DNA from: Varibaculum prostatecancerukia
GTDB taxonomy: Bacteria; Actinomycetota; Actinomycetes; Actinomycetales; Actinomycetaceae
Assembly (NCBI RefSeq): GCF_943169825.2
Contig: NZ_OW968402.1
Location: forward strand, 1,364,001 to 1,428,000
Direction of reading: 5' to 3'
Length of the DNA: 64,000 nt
In this document: piece after piece, positions 55,982 to 64,000 of the stretch
Layout: every line of letters starts with the position of its first letter
Position numbering within the stretch: the stretch's first letter is position 1
The notes under the pieces: model-generated
What the model saw: only the letters and a program-made list of their open reading frames with translations
Told to the model about the DNA's origin: nothing
The model's database searches: none
Translations under genes and position numbers: made by a program

Positions 55982-56905
55982 CTAGCCCTCCTTCGCAGGA
56001 GCAGGAACCGGCGGAATCAGTTGCGTCGCATACTGCTGGGTTCCGTAGGCCTGATTGGTGCCGGATTGATCAGCTAAGAGCGCGAAGGGAGTAGAAACTT
56101 TACTCATTACTGATCCCAGCCCATCGACCGTGGTAACTGCCAGTTTTTCGGAGCGGATCTGGGTCAGGTAGCTGGTTTCATCTTTGGCGCTACCTACGAC
56201 AACCGTTCCCTTGGGCAACATCTTATCGATACCTTTTACGAACTCTAAGTCCAGTTTCAGGGCGGAATCCTTAGTGTCCTTTTCGCTGCCAGCAGGGCTA
56301 ATCACCAGTATGAATTCAGCAGGATCGCTAACAGCCGAGGCACTAATTAGGGGAACATCTCCCGCAGACAGATTAGCTACCAAAGCCTGCACCTCTGCAT
56401 CATCACTGGTTAAACCAGCAGCTAGGGCGGTCGAAAGCACCTGCTGGGTAGATACTTTAGCGTCGACCTTATCGCCCAGTTTGCTGGCCAAAGTAGGCGC
56501 CAGACTATCGCGATAAGATTTGGAATCATCATTAAACCAAGCATCTTTTACGGTCACTGTGTTCACTACCGCAGCTCCCGCAACCTTAATCTGGCTGTTA
56601 AGCCCGGTTACAGTTTCCTCTTTAACCCCGGGCATCCTGATAACCGCGACCTTTTTACCGGTCATAGTCCCCGGAGTGACCTTACTTCCTAGAACCCCGA
56701 TATATTCGCCGCTGCTATTTGCTTGTTTCACCAGGTCTTCGTTGGATTCTCGTAGCTCGGCCTGCTGTTTAGATAGCTGCGATACCTGCCCGGTGAGGGT
56801 GTCGGAAATCTTGCCTTGCAAAGGACCAGCCCCTAACACCACCCCCATTGTGAGGGCGACCAGTACGGCCATCAACGATACTAAGTGATAGCGAAAATCA
56901 ATCAT
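55982..56905 (-). CDS. steB: SteB/MctB-like membrane protein
   Basis: 307 residues: N-terminal membrane helix in IDFRYHLVSLMAVLVALTMG, then an extracellular coiled coil (about 35-65) and a folded domain. The family was named MctB (copper) in mycobacteria and SteB in Corynebacterium, where it works with SteA in septum formation. The pairing with steA upstream supports SteB. Confidence 0.88.
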   Translation of the reverse strand: MIDFRYHLVSLMAVLVALTMGVVLGAGPLQGKISDTLTGQVSQLSKQQAELRESNEDLVKQANSSGEYIGVLGSKVTPGTMTGKKVAVIRMPGVKEETVTGLNSQIKVAGAAVVNTVTVKDAWFNDDSKSYRDSLAPTLASKLGDKVDAKVSTQQVLSTALAAGLTSDDAEVQALVANLSAGDVPLISASAVSDPAEFILVISPAGSEKDTKDSALKLDLEFVKGIDKMLPKGTVVVGSAKDETSYLTQIRSEKLAVTTVDGLGSVMSKVSTPFALLADQSGTNQAYGTQQYATQLIPPVPAPAKEG

Positions 56906-56921
56906 TTTTCTCCTGCCTTAG

Positions 56922-58118
56922 TTAGCCCTTTAGTGAAGGAGCAACCCCAAATAGTTGTCGGAAAAAGTCAATTAAATCATTTAGATAGATACCGGCAATC
57001 CCGTAAAAAGTTTGCCCCACCGGGGTTACCGCCAGGGAGACTGCTATCGCGCCTATACATACTAGGGCGAGCAGCATAGTTTGCCAGGTGGATACCCGCG
57101 GCTGATAGAGCTGGGAGACTCCTTTGGCGTCCACCAGTTTGGAGCCCACTCGCAAGCGGGTCAAGAAAGTAGAGGCCATCCCAGAGCGTCCTTTGTCTAA
57201 GAACTCCACCAAAGTGGCGTGAGTTCCCAGCGCCACAATCATTTCGGCGTCCTTATCATCAGCCAGTAGCATCGCTACGTCCTCGGAAGTGCCGGTAGCC
57301 GGGAAGAGTACGTAGGGAATCCCTTCGCGTTTAAGCCGTTCAGTGCCGGGAGCCTTGCCATTGCGATAGGCGTGTACCACGATTTCGGCTCCACAGCGCA
57401 AGGCCTGGTCGGATACGGAATCCATATCCCCGATAATCATATCGGGGGTGTATCCCTGTTCCAGAATGGCATCGGCTCCCCCATCGACCCCCACCAGGAC
57501 TGGCTGGTATTCACGAATATAGGGGCGCAGGGAACGTAAATCTTCTTGATAATGGTAGCCACGCACCACGATTAGGGCATGTTTACCGGCGAATTTAGTT
57601 TTTACTTTAGGTACGCCCACCCCATCTAGTAGCAAATCCCGCTCGCGGCGCAAATACTCCATAGTGTTCGCCGCGAACGCTTCTATCTGGGTAGATACCC
57701 CTTTGCGAGCCTCTTCTAGGTCGGCAGCGATAGTTCCGGAGGTCTGCAAGATACCCTCGGCAATTACTTTGCCATCTCGTTGGACTTTATTGCCCTCAAC
57801 CGTTACCTGACTGCCTTCTTTAAGGTTCATAATCCCGGTACCTAGATCATCAATCAAGGTAATTCCGGCATCGACGATAATGGAAGGCCCCATGTTCGGG
57901 TAACGACCAGTGGTTGATTTAGCGGCATTAAGGACTGCGCTGGGCCCGGCGGCTACCAGAGTTTCTGCTGCTATCCGGTCGATATCGGCATGGTTAATAA
58001 CCGCGATTTCACCGGCTTGCAGGCGTTGGGTGAGATGCTTAGTTTTCTTATCCACTCGCACCCGGCTGCTAGAGGCTGGTGCCACTGCGTTTGCTTTACG
58101 GCGTTTAAAAAATCCCAC
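56922..58118 (-). CDS. steA: Cytokinetic ring protein SteA
   Basis: 398 residues. A basic N-terminus precedes a thiamin-pyrophosphokinase-like domain with GVDGGADAILEQGYTPDMI and IGDMDSVSD; a membrane segment lies near the C-terminus (LLALVCIGAIAVSLAV, about 350-365), then a short tail. In Corynebacterium SteA and SteB control peptidoglycan hydrolysis at the septum. 9 bp after recN; 16 bp before steB. Confidence 0.9.
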   Translation of the reverse strand: MGFFKRRKANAVAPASSSRVRVDKKTKHLTQRLQAGEIAVINHADIDRIAAETLVAAGPSAVLNAAKSTTGRYPNMGPSIIVDAGITLIDDLGTGIMNLKEGSQVTVEGNKVQRDGKVIAEGILQTSGTIAADLEEARKGVSTQIEAFAANTMEYLRRERDLLLDGVGVPKVKTKFAGKHALIVVRGYHYQEDLRSLRPYIREYQPVLVGVDGGADAILEQGYTPDMIIGDMDSVSDQALRCGAEIVVHAYRNGKAPGTERLKREGIPYVLFPATGTSEDVAMLLADDKDAEMIVALGTHATLVEFLDKGRSGMASTFLTRLRVGSKLVDAKGVSQLYQPRVSTWQTMLLALVCIGAIAVSLAVTPVGQTFYGIAGIYLNDLIDFFRQLFGVAPSLKG

Positions 58119-58127
58119 GAATCCACA

Positions 58128-59813
58128 TTACCCCACGCAGCAGGCACTAATCAGCTCCCGAGCGTGGTCAAGGGCAGATTGTGAATCAGCTTTCCCGGCT
58201 AGCATCCGCGCAATTTCGCGTTCTCGCTCACTACCTGCGACTTCTCTCACCTGGGCGTTCTCGTTATTTTTTGACACTACCAGTTGTTTATCTGCCCACG
58301 CCGCCACTTGTGGCAAGTGGGTTACCACTATTACTTGCGCATGCTTAGCTAATCGAGCCAGCCGTTGCCCCACTGCCAGAGCAGTTTGCCCCCCGATTCC
58401 CGCGTCTACCTCGTCAAAAATAAAAGTATGGGTGCCCTCAGCTAGATCACGCGTAGCTAAACTGACTTCTAGCGCTAACATGATGCGAGAAAGCTCGCCC
58501 CCGGACGCTCCCTGCGCCAAAGGACGCATCGGCGCGTCCTGACTCTGACGCAACCCGAAAGTTACCTGGTCATAGCCATTTACGGTGGGCTCATCCAAAG
58601 TATCTACCTGGATTTCAAAGCCGGCATCTGGCATTTGCAGCCCGCTAAGCTCTCCTACAACTTTCTTTTTTAAATCTTTGGCGAGGGCGTGGCGGGTATC
58701 AGTGAGCTTCCTGCCCAAGCTTTCCATTTCTGCGCGGGCTTGTTCTAGGTGTTCCTTGAGCTGTTTACCTTGGTTTTGGGGACCAGAAAGCAGCGCGATT
58801 TTCTCGCGAGCTCCCTCTCCCCAGGCCTGCCAGCTATCTAAATCTTCGGCGTAGGAGCGATAGGCATGGCGAAGTTCAGCCAGGCGTCGCTGACTGCGTT
58901 CCAGTTCTGCGGGGTCAGCCTCCAAGTTAGCCAAATAGGCTCCGGTCTCGGCGGCAATATCCAAAATAATCGAGGAGGCATCCCTCAGCCCCTGTGCCAG
59001 CTCCCCCAGCTCTTCATCGCTTTGCGATCCCTTTTCCAAGGCCTGGACGGCCGCGCTTACCAGAGAAGCCGCATCGTTACCATCCCCCAAGGAATCGCTG
59101 GACAGATAGCTATGAGCCTGTTGGGCAGCTTCTCGTAAATCCTCTACATTCCCCAGCCGTTCAATTTTGCGCAGCAGCTGGTCTTCCTCCCCTGCCTGGG
59201 GCTGCAACTTTTCCAGCAAAGCTACCCCTTCGCTAAGGCGGGAAACTTCCTGTTCCCGCGCTTGCGTCTGCTTTTCCCACTGCTCTAGCTGCGCCCCTAA
59301 ATCGCGCCAAACAAAATATTTTTCTCGGAACTGTTTGACGAGCGCTAAATGGGAAGCAGCTCCAAAGGAGTCCAACAAGACCAATTGCCGTCCGGAAGTG
59401 CGCAGACTGAGCTGTTCCGACTGGCCATGCACAGTAACTAACTCGGTTCCGATCTTGGCTAATACGGCGCTGGGAATGGTGCGCCCTCCGCCGTGGCAAC
59501 GTGAACGCCCCTGGGCTGGAACCGTACGTGCCAAAATAATTTCGCCGTCCTCGACTACCCCACCTGCATCTATTACGGCTGCGGCCGCGGTTGAGGAAGG
59601 CTCGGAAATAAAAATGCCTTCTACCGCCAGTTCTTTTTCCCCGTGTCGCACCAAAGAAGAATCAGCTTTTTGTCCCAAAAGTAGCCCGATTGAGGAAAGC
59701 ACCATGGTTTTCCCCGCTCCGGTTTCGCCCGTAAGCACGGTTAATCCCGGCGAAAAATTCAGCCTAGCCTCCGGGATTACCCCCAGGTTAGTGATGGAAA
59801 GCTGATCGATCAT
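58128..59813 (-). CDS. recN: DNA repair ATPase RecN
   Basis: SMC-like double-strand-break repair protein of 561 residues. Walker A LTGETGAGKTMVL (about 31-43), central coiled coils, signature ASGGELSRIMLAL and Walker B FIFDEVDAGIGG. Translation appears coupled to nadK, only 3 bp upstream. Confidence 0.95.
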   Translation of the reverse strand: MIDQLSITNLGVIPEARLNFSPGLTVLTGETGAGKTMVLSSIGLLLGQKADSSLVRHGEKELAVEGIFISEPSSTAAAAVIDAGGVVEDGEIILARTVPAQGRSRCHGGGRTIPSAVLAKIGTELVTVHGQSEQLSLRTSGRQLVLLDSFGAASHLALVKQFREKYFVWRDLGAQLEQWEKQTQAREQEVSRLSEGVALLEKLQPQAGEEDQLLRKIERLGNVEDLREAAQQAHSYLSSDSLGDGNDAASLVSAAVQALEKGSQSDEELGELAQGLRDASSIILDIAAETGAYLANLEADPAELERSQRRLAELRHAYRSYAEDLDSWQAWGEGAREKIALLSGPQNQGKQLKEHLEQARAEMESLGRKLTDTRHALAKDLKKKVVGELSGLQMPDAGFEIQVDTLDEPTVNGYDQVTFGLRQSQDAPMRPLAQGASGGELSRIMLALEVSLATRDLAEGTHTFIFDEVDAGIGGQTALAVGQRLARLAKHAQVIVVTHLPQVAAWADKQLVVSKNNENAQVREVAGSEREREIARMLAGKADSQSALDHARELISACCVG

Positions 59814-59816
59814 GAC

Positions 59817-60650
59817 TTACCCTAGCGAACGCCAACCCTTAACCGGCAACTGGAACTTGTGAACCAAGCGCCCAGAGAAAGGAGTGTCAAGAATTTGGGC
59901 TAGCAGTACCGGTGATTTGCCTTTGGTGGCTCGCATCGAAGATCCCGGCGGGACTTCGTGGCAGCGCAGACCATCTAGCCACAGCTCCATAGGGGTACGC
60001 TGATCAGGCAATACCGAGATTTCCATCGTGGATTCCGGGGAAACCACTAGCGGACGGGTAAACAAACCATGCGCTCCCAGGGGAGAAACCACTATCGCCT
60101 CTACATCTGGCCACACGATTGGGCCGCCGGCAGAAAAGTTATAGGCGGTAGACCCAGTCGGGGTGGCCACAATCAAACCATCGGCTCCATAGGTGGTGAT
60201 GCCGCGTTGATCGATCCCTAGGCCGAGGTGGGAAGGATGGGCGCGGTCAGTGGACAAAATAGCCGCCTCGTTAAGCGCCCAATCGGTTATCTCGCTGCCA
60301 TCCGGCAAAGAAACCGTCACATCCACCGTCATGCGGGACTGCACAGTATAGGAACCGGCCACAATATGATTGATAACTTCCGAGATTTTATCTGGTTCCA
60401 CTTCGGTTAAGAAGCCGGTGTGTCCCAGGTTGATTCCGATGAGCGGTACTGCTTGGGCGCGGGCATAGCGGGCGGCTCCTAGCAGGGTTCCGTCCCCACC
60501 TAAAGCGATTACGATTTCTACCGCTCCGGGATATTTTTCATCTACCGGGGTTATCCCATGATTTCGCAGCTCAAGTGCCACATTATCAGCAGTTTTATCT
60601 AAATCAGGGCGTGAAAGGTGCCGGATTACCATTACCCGCCGCTCACCCAT
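59817..60650 (-). CDS. nadK: NAD kinase
   Basis: Phosphorylates NAD to NADP. 277 residues from the ATG at 60650, which has GGAGAAA five bases upstream and overlaps the tlyA stop by 8 bp; a longer in-frame version would sit well inside tlyA. The signature IALGGDGTLLGAAR is present and GSTAYNFSAGGPIVWPDV forms the second conserved block. Confidence 0.95.
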   Translation of the reverse strand: MGERRVMVIRHLSRPDLDKTADNVALELRNHGITPVDEKYPGAVEIVIALGGDGTLLGAARYARAQAVPLIGINLGHTGFLTEVEPDKISEVINHIVAGSYTVQSRMTVDVTVSLPDGSEITDWALNEAAILSTDRAHPSHLGLGIDQRGITTYGADGLIVATPTGSTAYNFSAGGPIVWPDVEAIVVSPLGAHGLFTRPLVVSPESTMEISVLPDQRTPMELWLDGLRCHEVPPGSSMRATKGKSPVLLAQILDTPFSGRLVHKFQLPVKGWRSLG

Positions 60651-61509
60651 GAGTTTCTCCCTCTGCTTGGTTGGTTTTATCACTTTGTTGTTGCCCCGCT
60701 GGCCCGGCCGCGATTGCATCTCTTAGCATTTTCTCAACCGCGTCCTCTGCTGGCATCCTTGCCCCGCGAACTAGGTAAACAAAGTACTCAACATTACCTG
60801 CCGGACCAGGCAGCGGTGAGGCCGCGACTTTCTGTAATCCTAACCCGTTTTCTTTAGCTGCCGCGATTACTCCCATAACCGTGTGGAAATGGTCTTCCGG
60901 GTCACGTACCACTCCCCCGGAGCCTAAATGTTCGCGCCCAATCTCGAACTGGGGTTTGACCATCAACAAATATTCGGCGTCAGCAGTAGAGGCACGCACT
61001 AGGGCGGGAATAACCAGTTTTAGGGAGATAAAAGATAAATCCCCGACTACCAGCTGAGCCGGTTCCCCGATTTCTTGGGGGTCAAGGTAGCGGATATTGG
61101 TGCGATCATGAACTTCCACCCGCGGGTCTTGTTGCAAGTTCCAACGCAGCTGGCCGTACCCTACATCTACCGCCATTACCGAGGCTGCACCGCGCCGCAA
61201 TAAAACATCGGTAAAACCCCCGGTAGAAGCTCCGGCATCCAGGCAGCGTTTACCCTTTATGACGGGTGCATCCTCCCCTAAAATATCGAGGGCGCCGGCC
61301 AGCTTATATCCGCCACGGGAAGCGTATTCCACATCTGGGGTTTCGGCTACTACCACCGCTTGCGCGGGATCTATCTGGGAGGCAGGTTTAGGCATTACTT
61401 GGCCATCGACACTGACCCGGCCGGAGGTGATCAGCCGAGCCGCATGAGCGCGAGAAGTTGCTAGATGCCTACGCACCAATTCGCGGTCTAGCCGACGCAG
61501 CCTCCCCAC
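60643..61509 (-). CDS. tlyA: TlyA-family 2'-O-ribose rRNA methyltransferase
   Basis: 288 residues: N-terminal S4 RNA-binding domain (about 1-60, with LDRELVRRHLATSRAHAARLI) and a SAM-dependent methyltransferase domain with CLDAGASTGGFTDVLLRRGA as core loop. Mycobacterial TlyA methylates 16S and 23S rRNA and sensitises to capreomycin. Gene order with nadK and recN agrees. Confidence 0.94.
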   Translation of the reverse strand: MGRLRRLDRELVRRHLATSRAHAARLITSGRVSVDGQVMPKPASQIDPAQAVVVAETPDVEYASRGGYKLAGALDILGEDAPVIKGKRCLDAGASTGGFTDVLLRRGAASVMAVDVGYGQLRWNLQQDPRVEVHDRTNIRYLDPQEIGEPAQLVVGDLSFISLKLVIPALVRASTADAEYLLMVKPQFEIGREHLGSGGVVRDPEDHFHTVMGVIAAAKENGLGLQKVAASPLPGPAGNVEYFVYLVRGARMPAEDAVEKMLRDAIAAGPAGQQQSDKTNQAEGETHG

Positions 61510-61511
61510 AA

Positions 61512-61709
61512 CTATTTCCTTTCTACCTGCGCATTCAGAGAATCTAGGGCGGCAGATAGCTTAGTAGCTGCGGCCTCTAAATCGCTTAAAGTAACTTGCG
61601 GATAGATACTGTCCCCGCCCTGCGGCCAATTGGCAGTTAGCTGATCGATATCGGATTTTCGCGCAGCTAGTTCCAGGTCTTCCGGGGAGTCCTGACCCTT
61701 ATTCGGCAT
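61512..61709 (-). CDS. Small conserved-position protein, function unknown
   Basis: 65 residues from the ATG at 61709 (GAGGG upstream); a GTG at 61727 without a site is an alternative. Polar N-terminus, then a helix SDLEAAATKLSAALDSLNAQV. It overlaps the preceding gene and abuts tlyA by 2 bp. A short gene in this place is also found in Mycobacterium (between the HAD phosphatase and tlyA), so it is likely real. Confidence 0.65.
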   Translation of the reverse strand: MPNKGQDSPEDLELAARKSDIDQLTANWPQGGDSIYPQVTLSDLEAAATKLSAALDSLNAQVERK

Positions 61710-64000
61710 TTTCACTGTCACCCTCACCGGGAAGCAGCAGCTCTAGTTGCTGATCTTCGCTGTCCGCTGCTTCATCGCTTTTCGTTTCCGCTGCAGGTTC
61801 TGTTTCGCTGGCAGTTTCTTCCGCTACGGCTTCCACCTCGCGTACTACCTCCAAATCCGGCAGGTGCACGAATACGCCCCGATCCCGGGCATCCCAAACT
61901 GCCGCCACCAGGGCGCGGTAGTCTTCTAGGCTGAGGACCTGGCCATTATCGACCGGTTCATCGTCGCGCATGACCCGTCCATCTTCGGCCACCATAAATC
62001 CGGCTGATTCTCCGCTGGTCCAGGCGCCGGTAGGCTGATGCACCGGACCGGGATGTTCTCGCAGCAAGTCAGTAAGATCTAATCCCAAATAGGAGGGACG
62101 CCGATCCGGATAGGCTAAAGCTACCGCTTTGGCATCGGATACCCCGGTGAGGACATGCAAGCTGAGCATATCGGCAGCCACAGCCCCCGCAATATCAGTA
62201 TCCAGGCGATCTCCTACTGCCAAAGGTTTAGTAGATCCCGCGTGAGCTGCGGCTTTCCGGAAAATCCCGGCAAAAGGTTTTCCACCTGCGAACGGCTTTT
62301 GCCCGGTCGCATGTTCTACCGCAGCCACCAGAGAACCGTTTCCCAGGGCAAAACCATCTTCCGTGGGCAAAGTAGCATCCAGGTTGGTTGCCATAAACAA
62401 GGCACCGGCACTAATGGCGTAGGCAGCCTCGGAAAGTTGCTTCCAGCCAACTTCCGGCCCGTAACCTTGAATAACGGCCACCGGCTGCTCACTGGCCTTG
62501 CTAACTACTTCAAATCCGGCCTGTGCAACTGTATCGATTAGCGCCTGAGTTCCAATCACCAGCACTTTAGATTCCGGTTCAATCTTTTGAGTAAGGATCT
62601 CTACCGCGTCCATCGCCGCAGTCATGACTTCAGCCGGATCAGCTTCGATCCCGTGACCTTTAAGTTTTTCCGCAACCTGCTCGGGAGTGCGGGAAGCATT
62701 GTTAGTTAGGAACTGGAACTTGATTCCGCTTTGGCGCGCCGCCGCTAAACCGGCAGCCGCATTGGGAATGTCGCGGGTGCCGGCATAGCACACGCCATCC
62801 AAATCGATTAGCAGCGCATCGGCAGTCTCTACTAGCGGTTTGCGGCTTCCATGCAGGTCAGAGGGTACATAGGGGTTGTCGGCTTCCAGAACTTCTTCCA
62901 GATCCACAATGGCCACCGTGTCCGGAATCTCTGGGGTTTCCTCTGCGACTTTATCCGCCTCTTCATCCCTTCCCAGTTCGCGCAACAAATCAGTCTTATA
63001 GGAAAGGATCCGCGCCAACATCACCGGATCTTCTAGGGGGTGATTTTCTAAGAATTGATCAAGTAGCAGCAATGCCGCATCTGACTCACCTAGGTCATGA
63101 CGGGCTCCTGCCTGCACTATCACCAGCTCTACCAGGTCTAATAGTTCAAAGTCCGAGGTGTTCGTCTCAGCGATAATCTCTAGGGCTTTTTCGGGCTTGC
63201 CGAGGCCGCGTTCACAGTCAGCCTCGATGGCTCGCAAACTGTCGGTGCCACTTAAGCGACGAGCAGCTCGCACCTCCCGTAAGGCTTCACTATATTTTCC
63301 ACATCCGTAGGCGGCGAGGGCGCAGGCTTCCCGTGCCGCAGCGATCCGCCCCGCGCGGCTAACTGCCGCTTTGGCATGCAAATAGGCTTCTTCCGCATCT
63401 ACATCCAGTAAAGATCCTGCCATCACCAGGTGGCGAGCAACTATTTCTGCGTTATTGGGATCCAGCGAAGATAAAGCTGCCCGGGATTCTCGATCCAGGT
63501 CAGATGCTTTTACTCCCGCAGGAATCTGCGGTTCATTCTCGTGGCGCCATTCTTTTGCACGATACCTAGAATCGCGCACCCCGTAGGAATGCTTGCCCTC
63601 TCGGGGTGCTTGTGCTTCCCGCTCCCGGCGTTCATCACGGCGTTCATCACGGCGATTATCCCGGTCAAAGCGGCGCCCGCCCCGGTTATATCCCCGATCG
63701 AAACCTCGATTCCCGCCGCGATCATTGCGACCAAAGGATGAGCGCCCCGAGCGCTGCCCTCCCCCGCGGTATTCCCGGCGATCGTCACGATATTCGCGCC
63801 GATCATCGCGCCGTTCCCCGCGATTATCCTCACGCTGCCCCCGGTAGGAGCCCCGGTCATCACGGAAGGATCCACGGCGATCATTACGTTCATAACGGGA
63901 GTTACCTCCGCGGCGGTCGCCGTGATCATTGCGGGAATTGTCTCCGCGCCGATCCTGCCATTTACCACCTGAACGGTTGTTCTTGCGATATCCTCCGTCG
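61699..64000 (-). CDS. TPR-HAD-IIA fusion protein with Arg/Gly/Asp-rich N-terminus, 5' end cut by the window edge
   Basis: At least 766 residues; the frame stays open to the window edge. Three parts are visible. First, about 140 or more residues (63580-64000) rich in Arg, Gly, Asp, Asn and Tyr with runs such as RRDERRDERR and RGGNRGFDRGYNRGG, certainly disordered. Second, a helical repeat region (about 62900-63540) with TPR-like pairs such as ACALAAYGCGKYSEALREV and ALLLLDQFLENH. Third, a HAD-IIA phosphatase domain (from about 62830): LIDLDGVCYAG, FLTNNASRT and AVGDRLDTDIAGA. A further acidic tail ends the protein. In Mycobacterium the TPR and HAD parts are separate neighbouring genes before tlyA, so this looks like a fusion. 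A GTG at 63579 is in frame but probably not the start. Confidence 0.85.
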   Translation of the reverse strand, partial: DGGYRKNNRSGGKWQDRRGDNSRNDHGDRRGGNSRYERNDRRGSFRDDRGSYRGQREDNRGERRDDRREYRDDRREYRGGGQRSGRSSFGRNDRGGNRGFDRGYNRGGRRFDRDNRRDERRDERREREAQAPREGKHSYGVRDSRYRAKEWRHENEPQIPAGVKASDLDRESRAALSSLDPNNAEIVARHLVMAGSLLDVDAEEAYLHAKAAVSRAGRIAAAREACALAAYGCGKYSEALREVRAARRLSGTDSLRAIEADCERGLGKPEKALEIIAETNTSDFELLDLVELVIVQAGARHDLGESDAALLLLDQFLENHPLEDPVMLARILSYKTDLLRELGRDEEADKVAEETPEIPDTVAIVDLEEVLEADNPYVPSDLHGSRKPLVETADALLIDLDGVCYAGTRDIPNAAAGLAAARQSGIKFQFLTNNASRTPEQVAEKLKGHGIEADPAEVMTAAMDAVEILTQKIEPESKVLVIGTQALIDTVAQAGFEVVSKASEQPVAVIQGYGPEVGWKQLSEAAYAISAGALFMATNLDATLPTEDGFALGNGSLVAAVEHATGQKPFAGGKPFAGIFRKAAAHAGSTKPLAVGDRLDTDIAGAVAADMLSLHVLTGVSDAKAVALAYPDRRPSYLGLDLTDLLREHPGPVHQPTGAWTSGESAGFMVAEDGRVMRDDEPVDNGQVLSLEDYRALVAAVWDARDRGVFVHLPDLEVVREVEAVAEETASETEPAAETKSDEAADSEDQQLELLLPGEGDSENAE

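Noticed and set aside
60651-60719. Upstream extension of nadK
   Set aside because: It lies inside tlyA; the ATG at 60650 has GGAGAAA at the right distance.
63510-63968. A 152-codon minus-strand frame overlapping the start of the TPR-HAD gene
   Set aside because: It is a shifted frame of the Arg/Gly/Asp-rich leader; the frame continuous with the TPR and HAD domains stays open to the window edge and has more natural composition.

Overview
The window looks like a chromosomal segment of a moderate-GC actinobacterium, most probably of the Actinomycetaceae (Varibaculum/Mobiluncus/Actinomyces type; this placement is inference). Supporting signs are a complete pupylation locus, the tlyA-nadK-recN-steA-steB order known from Mycobacterium, actinobacterial-type GlgA and GlgC, a SufR-led suf operon, GlnE beside a GlnA2-like glutamine synthetase, and frequent GTG and TTG starts. 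I see no phage, insertion sequence, CRISPR array or rRNA. Almost everything is ordinary chromosomal coding sequence.

Layout. 1-6355 (minus): trmI, the proteasomal ATPase homologue (mpa/arc), dop, pup, pafA and the start of a probable FKBP-type prolyl isomerase. No 20S proteasome genes are present and the ATPase lacks the C-terminal GQYL tail. 6418-14043: a stand-alone Fe-S RecB-like nuclease, HAD phosphatases, UppP, an aldo/keto reductase, a very acidic small protein, a flavoprotein oxidoreductase, a MazG-like pyrophosphohydrolase, tRNA-Leu(GAG) and an alpha/beta hydrolase. 14370-21009 (plus): a DMSO-reductase-type respiratory operon (dmsA, tatB-like, dmsB, dmsC, torD-like chaperone, unknown Cys-rich protein). 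21058-21315 (minus): tRNA-Gly, tRNA-Cys and tRNA-Val with a terminator. 21545-26719: an SPFH protein, a BCCT transporter with a tandemly repeated tail, an unknown tail-anchored protein and a DUF4191-type membrane protein. 26774-32827 (minus): ABC ATPase, glnA, glnE and a histidine phosphatase. 32926-36673: divergent glgA and glgC, separated by an unrecognised gene. 36782-45692: small membrane and zinc proteins, a SixA-like phosphatase, an ABC-F ATPase, a SorC-type regulator, a NagD-like HAD protein, an unusual MurT, and arcA with an ornithine carbamoyltransferase gene. 45736-52513 (minus): sufR-sufB-sufD-Rieske ferredoxin-sufC-sufS-sufU-sufT. 52703-64000 (minus): one compact operon of a TPR-HAD fusion (open at the window edge), a small protein, tlyA, nadK, recN, steA, steB, a MraY-like protein, murJ and a NUDIX hydrolase.

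How the genes work together. The suf operon supplies Fe-S clusters needed by the dms respiratory enzyme and the RecB-like nuclease. The dms cluster carries its own assembly and export helpers. The last operon joins cell-wall and division functions (SteA/SteB, MurJ, MraY-like protein) with NAD kinase, RecN and ribosome methylation. Several convergent gene pairs are separated by strong GC-rich hairpins that share a GGGGGCGGG core.

The most interesting loose ends are: a MurT that has lost most of its zinc-ribbon cysteines and has no gatD beside it; the TPR-HAD fusion with an Arg/Gly/Asp-rich leader; the unknown gene splitting glgA from glgC; the Cys-rich last gene of the dms operon; a 17-residue tandem repeat in the BCCT tail; and pupylation without a visible proteasome.
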